Shown here piece by piece: positions 56,801 through 64,000 of a stretch of DNA of 64,000 nt. The stretch is from Lingula anatina (taxonomy: Eukaryota; Brachiopoda; Lingulata; Lingulida; Lingulidae), in assembly GCF_001039355.2 (NCBI RefSeq), contig NW_019774737.1, positions 100,683 to 164,682 of the forward strand, in the 5' to 3' direction. How positions within the stretch are numbered: position 1 is the stretch's first letter; each line of letters begins with the position of its first letter. Position numbers and translations under genes: made by a program. The notes below the pieces were generated by a model. It was given only the letters and a program-made list of their open reading frames with translations. It did not search any database and was not told where the DNA came from.

Positions 56801-59258
56801 CAGAGAAATAACACCATGGGCAACTATGATAACATTTCCTAAAATAACAAGAAGTGTTTTAACGAATTTGAATGATTTTATGTTGTTTCACCATTTATTT
56901 ACCACTAAATCACATTGAAAATGTTTTGAATTCTGTGAAAATTCGACAGGATATCCAAATGAAGGATATCTAAATTTAGCCCAAAGAATCAACTCGGAAA
57001 GTAAACATAAACAGAGAAATTTGCCCATAATGTCCCCATTACTACCATTAATATAGCAAAGAGATCTTATGTTCAGCGGTTTGTCTAAATTCAAGTCGAA
57101 GAATGAGAATAGTGTAGGAAACGTAGATTAATTTCCTACAGACTGTTTACAGAGAATAAGATTGAATTAAAACCATTGTAAAAATTGTTCTGAAAAATCT
57201 ATATCCCCTCCGCGGTAAACTTTCCCCTGAGCGTGTATTTGTTTTCAGGCACACACAAGTAAAGATTTAATGAAGCTTCACTAAAGACGCGTATTCACCC
57301 TTTTAATTCGCATTGGCGATGTGTAGATTTCAATTAGACAATATTTATCACCGCACAGTAACAAAAGGCACTGTCCAAAGTCGATAAAGCGGAGACAGTT
57401 AGCTGAGAGTGATGGCCCTGCCCCATCACTTCTTTAAACCCACAGTCTATAAATACTGTATATTTTATGGGCCATTTTTGTCTGTAAAAAAGAGACTGGT
57501 AAAAAATAGCTCCCCGGGTTAAGAATGCTAAAATGTTAGGTTATAGGTGTCTTAGGAAAGCACAGAAAGCTTCCAATAGATTGAATGGTATCTTCACATT
57601 ATTCTACCGTTTTCGGAACAATGGTCCTATGATACAACAATATACTGTTATTCTTAAATAAATTTTTTATTTGATTTTACAAGCTTTAAAATAGCTGTTT
57701 TCAAAACAGCCACAGCATCTTGAGTAGACAATCGACCAAGGATGATGAGATGGGTTGTTACCGGCACGTTTGTAAAATTGTGAAAAGAAAAGGATTTAAA
57801 AAGAACCAAATTATATATTTCTCAGTAATTATCATTTATCCAATATGTTGAACCCAACTCTTTCTTTTCACAAGAAGGGGCATTTGTCCTACTGAATAAA
57901 CAAACTGTACTCTCAAGTCGATAGATCTGTGGCCAAATCGTCTGTGCTAACACCGGCCCCTTTTGACTTCACATTGTTACAAGAGCAGTGCTGCAGGACG
58001 TCCGTCAACCTGACGCAACGGCGGTCAAATGCTTTTTCGCAGGAGAACCAACAGAGATGAGAACGGTACCGCTTCCTGGCGCACGCCAAAACAATAAAGG
58101 TCAGCTGCTGTCGAGGTGATAGGTCGATAAACACTGCCCAAGGGACACAAATGTGCACATGGCCTGTTGGGCAACTCTTGGACGAAGAAAACGTTGTATT
58201 TGCCCAAGGGCAACTAGGGGTGAGATTTGGCTTTCTTGGTTCAGTGTTCACCCGTAGGATTTGTGTAAGGCTATAGGTTTACTTTTACAAGAATGATAAT
58301 AAAGAGAATCTCGAGTCAATTTCGCTTATACATTGTAGTTCAAAAATACGGGAAAACATGTACAGTAAAACGGGTAAATAGATGTATGAGGATTTTCTGA
58401 GGTTGCTAGCAATTCGAAAATTTTACCGCGATCACCCTTAAAAAAGTCGGAAAATATGGCGTCCAGGGGGCAGCCTAGGCCAATGATATTTTTGGCTCCC
58501 AAAAAGTCGGAAATCTGCCGATAGTTTGAAAAATCTCACGTTATATACAATAACATCATAAATACCTTAGTATTATAATTCTCAAAATATCTTAAGGATG
58601 TTATTCCCTGGTTTGCGTGGAACTAACGTAAATGATCACACGCATTTCTCATGTTTTCAATTCTAATTTTAGGGAATGGCTATTTTTTTCTTCCCTTAAA
58701 AATGTGTTATATACTATACTTAAGGGACAAATTAAAGATACGAGCTAAATGAAAAGAAAACGGGTACACTCAAAACGACATAAATCCGCTTTTTTCATGT
58801 ATTTTTGGCTAGGAAAATACTTTCCTTCACCTATTCACCTTCTCCACCTCAAACATTGACGATTTGTAAAGTTTCCTTAAATCATTTTCTTTTTTTCATT
58901 GATCGAGAAGAACAGAACAGAGAACAAAACAATCACAATTTTTGTCAACAGCTATTACTTTAATTATTCAAATCATGTTATTATAATGAAAGTATAACAC
59001 AAGTAAGCCAGGTAAAAAATTATACAAACACGTTTTATAATGCATTTTATCCGTCTAACTGGTAATATCAGTGGCGCACTTTCTACAGATTTCACAACCA
59101 TTTCAAACGCACATTGGACATATTTCTTGTAAGTATGAATGAATTTAATGTGAAAATGGTCCACAGAAAATATCTCGGTTCTAAGTTTAAGAAAAACCCA
59201 ATTAATCCAGTAGACAGAATTCGCTAGGAGTCAACGCATTTAATAAAAAAAAAACGAA

Positions 59259-59264
59259 TTTATT
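59259..59264 (-). terminator. Polyadenylation signal of the methyltransferase-like gene
   Basis: AATAAA on the - strand, about 185 bases after the stop codon at 59448, a normal distance for a short 3' UTR. Confidence 0.45.
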
Positions 59265-59447
59265 CATAAACAAAACACACAGAGCGTATGACATGGCTTA
59301 GAATGGCCAATCCTTAGTTTGACATTTTTGGTACAAATAATTTTTTACTTTTGTGGACCCATTTTTGACACAGGAAAACAAGTGCAAGAATTTTATCCCA
59401 CGAACGTCTGCCATCGAAACTGAACATCAACTAGCATGACATCTCTA

Positions 59448-61355
59448 TTATAAAACTGTGTACAGATAAATTCCCTCTAAATCGCTCTCCTCACTGTCCT
59501 TGGCTCCAAATAATTGCAAATTAGCACGTCTTACTATATTTTCCAATGGTAGTGGCCGCAGCCACGATGACAATTCTATGTTGACCTAAAATTAAAAATA
59601 CAATGAGAAATGGTTAGAAAACAGAAATTCATTTTTAAAAATATATGAAATTTTAACTTTGAGTGCTTAAATTTTCGATCACAAGTGTTCGAAGAACACC
59701 CAAAGAAGGACTGTTACTCCATATCATCTGTAAGATGACGAAAAAAAAAAAAAAAAAAAAAACGTAAAAAGGTTCATATCAAAATGAACGCTTTGATTCA
59801 TCCAGTTGATTTTTTTTAGCGTTACATTGGTGACAACCCTATCTCAAGTCACCTGAAGAAGGCCCTACGATAAGACTGAAACCTCAGTGACCTTCATTTC
59901 AAACGTAAGCACCAGGATGAGAATAATAGATGCTGTTCTTATTTTTGGAAAAGGCTAATATTTCGTCCATTTCTCTAACTCCAGAAAAGAATTCTTATGT
60001 GCATGGTGTACATACTTTGTTAAAATGTGTTAGTTGTGACGGGAGCCTTCCGCACATATTCAACACATTCACATCACAGTTTCACAAAAAATGGAAGATT
60101 GTGTCAAAATCAAAACTGGCACAGTGCAAAATTCTTACGCTTTCACACAAAAAGCCAGGCATGTGTTTGTAAAACCACTGACTTCAAACATTTGAGGAAG
60201 TCTCAACACTTGAAGATAATTTACGCAGGCCACTTCAAACGTTGAAAGAAAAATAACATATATTCAAAATGGTCAAGGTGATCATGCACCACACAACATA
60301 AAAAAATCATTGACAGTTAATGCTCAGAAATATGGATCTTTTAACAAACTTACCTTAAGGCTCTCAAAGGATTCTTCTAGGCTGGGCACCGTAACAAGAA
60401 TCACACCCTGTTTCCTCACATTTTCTCGTAATAACAGCCAAAACCTGAGAAAGGAATCCAACATGTTTCACTTGCCAGAATCTACGGAAATAGTTTGCAT
60501 TGTCGCCCAAATACTTTTTAAAAGTCCATACGTGTTTCTAATATTTCCAAGGGTAATCAAACAACTTTATATTATCAGCAGACGGACTGGTAAACTAGAT
60601 AAAATGCTAAAAAAAATCTGAGTCCGTGATAATTTTTACCAGTGGTGTGTTGAAGAGACATAATTTCAACATCTTTACAGTATTTCTTCTGTTTCTCAAT
60701 TATATACTTTAACAGTATTCTCATTTAAGATCCGTTAATGCCTTACTTAGTTTCCACGTCTGGACTTGTGAAGAATTCAAAAACATTATTCAGAACAACA
60801 ACATCGGCTGCAATAAAAGGATTACCATCATTGTAAATACTAATGGCATCAGTTTAATTAATATAATCAGTATCACTGGCCAGAGCTTTCAAGAGCTTGG
60901 AATAATACGTTGAACCACGACATGATAATACATTTTAACTTGAGTAATAAACAGTGAAGACTGTTGTTAATTTAATAATCAATGAACATCATAAGCAATT
61001 TTGCTGTCGATTAAAAATGATACGAAAGGATGATAAACTTATATGCAGAATATTAACTGAACTGTCATAATTGATGCATCACCAGTTACAATATATTTGA
61101 ACAATCAGTTCAGTACAATTTTTCAATGGTTATAGATGCATAATATAACACAGATTTGTTTAAATGATGTATTATTTTCTACCGATTCAAAAACTCACCC
61201 TGTTGTAAAAGGTGGGACTGTTGAAGAATATCAGAACACTCTATCTTAACTCGGTCAGTCAGTGAATATTTACTAAGTATCTTTCCACTAAGCTCACAGA
61301 AATAATCATTTATTTCAACTCCTTTGATCACTTTTGCTGAACTAAAATAATATGC
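59448..61355 (-). CDS. Class I SAM-dependent methyltransferase-like protein, last four exons
   Basis: Exons 61355-61199, 60807-60747, 60444-60354 and 59585-59448 join in phases 1, 2 and 0 into 148 open residues ending TAA at 59450-59448. The order of motifs is that of a Rossmann-fold methyltransferase: AYYFSSAKVIKGVEIN (strand 2 with its acidic residue, expected to contact the SAM ribose), then RVKIECSDIL (motif II region), then ADVVVLNNVFEFF (strand 4, motif IV), then QGVILVTVPSLEESF (strand 5), ending EGIYLYTVL. The glycine-rich SAM loop (motif I) should be in the preceding exon, which I could not find. The family is probably conserved in animals, but I cannot name the orthologue or its substrate. 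The gene is 5'-incomplete in this window or in my reading. Confidence 0.82.
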
Positions 61356-63113
61356 CTGAAAAAAAAAAAAAAAACGAAACATGATATCAATTTTATTGTG
61401 ACTAACTTTCACTTCATTTTACATCACTCTACAATAGATCTGCTAAAACAAATGGTGCCATTAAAGCTGATGGCATGAAGGCATATATCTCAAGTTAATT
61501 GCAGTTAAAAAGCTGCCAAATGTCTGTCAGGTCTTAAAGGTGAAATATGTGGTAAGTACTTAGCAAAGTACTTGCATTATGGAGCATGATCAATTCATAG
61601 AATCAAAATTGATCAGGAATAAACATTTGCAATTATTTGCAATAATAATTGATGACATCACTCCAGACAATAACACCAGAAAATAATACCAAAAAAAAGC
61701 ACCTTGTACAGAATACAAAAATAATCTGATGTGACATGCATTAATTTTTTTTCAGATAAACACAACTCTCAAAACAGGTCCATGTAGTCTCAGTTACATT
61801 ATGCTGTAATTGATTTTTGCTCCTCAATTTAATGTGCAGCTAAAATACCGATACCTTTCCTTTTAGACTCCACTGTTAATAATGTCAAGGCTCTTTGTCT
61901 GGGTACTTTAAAAGCTCTTTCAAACATGCAATAATAGTAGGTCCTAAATAATTGAGAATAAGCTCTATAAGTTGATAAAGTGTTAAGAATGTTTTTGAGA
62001 TTTTTGAAGTATTAAACCTACCCATCTTTTTTTAAAAATAAAATAGCCTTAACTGATGCCCCAAAGGCAATTGAAAGGCAAGTTGAATCCTTTTGAGATT
62101 TTTGAAGTATTAAACCTACCCATCTATTTTTAAAAAATAAAATAGCCTTAACTCATGCCCCAAAGGCAATTGAAAGGCATGTTGAATCCTTTTGAGATTT
62201 TTGAAGTATTAAACCTACCCATCTATTTTTTAAAAATAAAATAGCCTTAACTCGTGCCTCAAAGGCAATTGAAAGGCATGTTGAATCCTTTTGAGATTTT
62301 TGAAGTATTAAACCTACCCATCTATTTTTTAAAAATAAAATAGCCTTAACTCATGCTCCAAAGGCAATTGAAAGGCATGTTGAATCCTTTTGAGATTTTT
62401 GAAGTATTAAACCTACCCAACTATTTTTTAAAAATAAAATAGCCTTAACTCGTGCCTCAAAGGCAATTGAAAGGCATACTGAATCCTTTCTATGTAATAA
62501 CATTACTATCCTGGCTCAAAAAGCTGCTCATGCAAGAAATGGATCTAACCTTTAATTTAGTTTACACCACATGAAAAAAAATGTGTCCAAGAAACATTTT
62601 GCTGAAGCAGCGGATTATTTTCTGTTATCGCATTTTTAGTTTGTATATTATGATAGTATTAGAATAATTGCAGATGATGATTGGTAAAATATGTTATTTT
62701 ATATACGATTCCTTTCCATTTTATGATTATTGTTATTATAACTATAATAAAAAGGCAGCAATGCTGTCAAATGTACAGACAAAAAGCAAAAAAGATTCAC
62801 AAAATAGGTTAGCAAATTTAAATCATGCACAACAGGTAACACAAATATTAAGAATATGTAACTGGCATACGGCTTCAGGCCCCTGAGAGTTTAAATCTAT
62901 ACAATGAAAATTTTCATTTTTATCTCAATATCTTAAAAATGAACAATTCACAAAAAAAAAAAAAAAAAAAAAAAATTCACAACTTCATGTCAGGTATGCA
63001 TTGTTGTCTATGATTTGTCTTGTCATAAAATAATTAATGTATAAATAATTTAACTAATGAGACAGATGCTTGGTTACCAGCATATAAGAGCATGATGGGT
63101 GCTTTTTGCTTAC
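61356..63113 (-). other. Intronic region of the methyltransferase-like gene
   Basis: An exon carrying the SAM-binding motif I is expected near here but was not recognised. The stretch holds the 98-bp minisatellite (61993-62488) and a poly-A run (about 62951-62976). The acceptor of the exon at 61355 has a long T tract. Confidence 0.45.
61993..62488. repeat. 98-bp minisatellite, five copies
   Basis: Units start TTTTGAGATTTTTGAAG at 61993, 62091, 62190, 62289 and 62388. Each contains ACCTACCCATC, AAATAGCCTTAACT and CAAAGGCAATTGAAAGGCA. The copies differ at only a few positions, so amplification is recent. Confidence 0.97.
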
Positions 63114-63219
63114 TCTATAAATCCAGATACTGCTCTAAGAGATTTATCAATCTGTGATATAGAATATGATTGATTCACTTTGGAAGAGTGCTCTACCCAT
63201 GGTGACTGACCATGGGAAG
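63114..63219 (-). CDS. Candidate upstream exon of the methyltransferase-like gene
   Basis: A 106-base open segment lies between a strong acceptor (a pyrimidine tract ending TATATCAG) and a GTAAGC donor. It reads 34 full codons, starting SHGQSPWVEHSSKVNQ and ending AVSGFI. It ends in phase 2, while the next known exon at 61355 starts in phase 0. At least one more exon must therefore lie between them if both belong to one gene. No domain is recognisable. Confidence 0.4.
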
Positions 63220-63260
63220 CTGATATAGAAAGAAAAGAAAGTTAACAAAGTTAATCTGTT

Positions 63261-63328
63261 TTCTCCATGTTTAATATGTACAGCCCTGTATTACAGGTTT
63301 AATACAGGGCTGTCTTAAACATGGGGAA
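63261..63328. repeat. 68-nt hairpin, precursor-miRNA size
   Basis: The outer arms CCATGTTTAA (63265-63274) and TTAAACATGG (63315-63324), and the inner arms ACAGCCCTGTATTA (63280-63293) and TAATACAGGGCTGT (63300-63313), pair perfectly around a 6-base loop. One 5-versus-1-base internal bulge separates them. Pairing continues four bases outward with one G:T pair. Confidence 0.85.
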
Positions 63329-63652
63329 TTACACATGTTTATTACACCAAAACCCCACAAACAAATTTAAACTGATTACTGTTGCTTGCAAACCCCTAAC
63401 ATTAATTTAGGCTGGGAAGGCACATGTAGCTACCAGACTCAATTACAAAATGTCCTCAAAGCATACAGCTCATTGTGTGCATGACCACCATATAAAAAAT
63501 CTTAGTAATTTCAGGCACAGAAAGGACTGTTGTGAATACAGCTGAAGTTTACAGATATGTTTCTAATGTCTCTTTTCATTGCAAATTGGTTCACTCCTTT
63601 TGGTACAACCCATCTCTACAAGGCATCTGATTAAGATGAACTCATCTTAAGC

Positions 63653-63706
63653 CCACCAACATAGGCAGCCAGTGTGACCCCACCAACATAGGCACCTAGT
63701 GTGACC
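63653..63706. repeat. 27-bp tandem pair
   Basis: CCACCAACATAGGCA followed by a variable CC and (A/T)AGTGTGACC-like end occurs twice in direct succession. Confidence 0.8.
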
Positions 63707-64000
63707 TGACCACTGGGTGTGGCATGCAATTTACTTTCCATATGGGCATAGACCTACCCTTTACCTTTACCAAGGTCACAGGTTAATTATCTTCTCTTTT
63801 CTTTAAAGCTTTCTTCACAGTAAACAAAAGTGTCAAGAATTACCCAGAGACATATCTGTGAATATCTAGGGAAATATCAATCCTTGTCATATGTAGAGGG
63901 TAGCATACGCCTGCTGTGAGAACATTTTTATCAGATGGCAAGACCAGAAGAGCAAGGTTCATACCAACAAGTGTGGATACCAGTATCAGGCTTGTAGCTG

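Larger units (their letters stand above)
49286..59258. other. gsc upstream region / intergenic
   Basis: About 10 kb between gsc and the 3' end of the methyltransferase-like gene. I see no supportable gene on either strand. The first kilobase should hold the gsc promoter and 5' UTR. TAATCC at 49848-49853 is a possible K50 site. Microsatellites occur at 53160-53190 and 53828-53882. Open frames such as 58251-57913 (-) lack recognisable features. Confidence 0.5.
63220..64000. other. Right-end non-coding stretch
   Basis: It holds a long hairpin (63261-63328) and a 27-bp tandem pair near 63653-63706. I recognise no exon. It is probably intronic to the methyltransferase-like gene. Confidence 0.4.

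Noticed and set aside
57913-58251. 112-residue - strand ORF, Cys- and Ser-rich
   Set aside because: Considered as a possible secreted peptide, but there is no signal sequence after the start and no splice or homology support.
59806-59900. CACCTGAAGAAGGC...GAAACC string resembling ends of some retroelements or ribozyme cores
   Set aside because: The match is short, and neither helices of a hammerhead fold nor retroelement coding could be assembled around it.

Overview
The window is a 64 kb, AT-rich, intron-rich animal genomic segment holding parts of at least four protein-coding genes. Two are certain homeobox genes: an Otx (orthodenticle) gene on the + strand and a goosecoid (gsc) gene on the - strand, arranged tail to tail about 18 kb apart. 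The Otx C-terminus (motif SIWSPASI, final residues WPKFQVL) and the gsc homeodomain look most like lophotrochozoan, perhaps molluscan, orthologues as I remember those families. That placement is an inference made without a database search. Long introns, many microsatellites, minisatellites, MITE-like elements and a decayed CR1/L2-type LINE fit a marine invertebrate draft assembly. A 552-base N gap and one suspicious tandem duplication carrying a single N support the draft status.

Layout. Positions 1-24242 belong to Otx. The standard form starts at an ATG at 16481 and uses three coding exons (16481-16601, 20077-20225, 23658-24242; 284 residues). Two further upstream exons (1005-1081 and 8774-8862) form an open, phase-matched alternative N-terminus that would splice into the same homeodomain exon, giving a predicted 299-residue isoform from a distal promoter. 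Positions 24243-32092 hold the Otx 3' region, the N gap, a LINE relic (28320-29158), an LTR-like stretch (about 29733-30611) and a TTAA-flanked MITE (31271-31597). A two-exon - strand gene (33095-32093, 292 residues) lies between the homeobox genes. It is unidentified, with a weak resemblance to the HIT fold. Positions 33100-42315 carry repeats: a 43-bp minisatellite, a CAG..CTG-ended MITE and a second TTAA MITE.

The gsc gene occupies 49285-42316 on the - strand in three exons (238 residues). Its homeodomain is split at the same codon junction as that of Otx, and both proteins carry Lys50. About 10 kb without recognised genes follows. The last four exons of a - strand class I SAM-methyltransferase-like gene lie at 61355-59448, with one further candidate exon at 63219-63114. 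The intervening DNA contains a 98-bp minisatellite and a miRNA-precursor-sized hairpin (63261-63328).

Biology. Otx and Gsc are K50 paired-type homeodomain regulators of anterior and organiser/foregut patterning, and both recognise TAATCC-type sites. Their close linkage and identical homeodomain intron make this a compact K50 homeobox neighbourhood. The alternative Otx N-terminus is the most noteworthy item.
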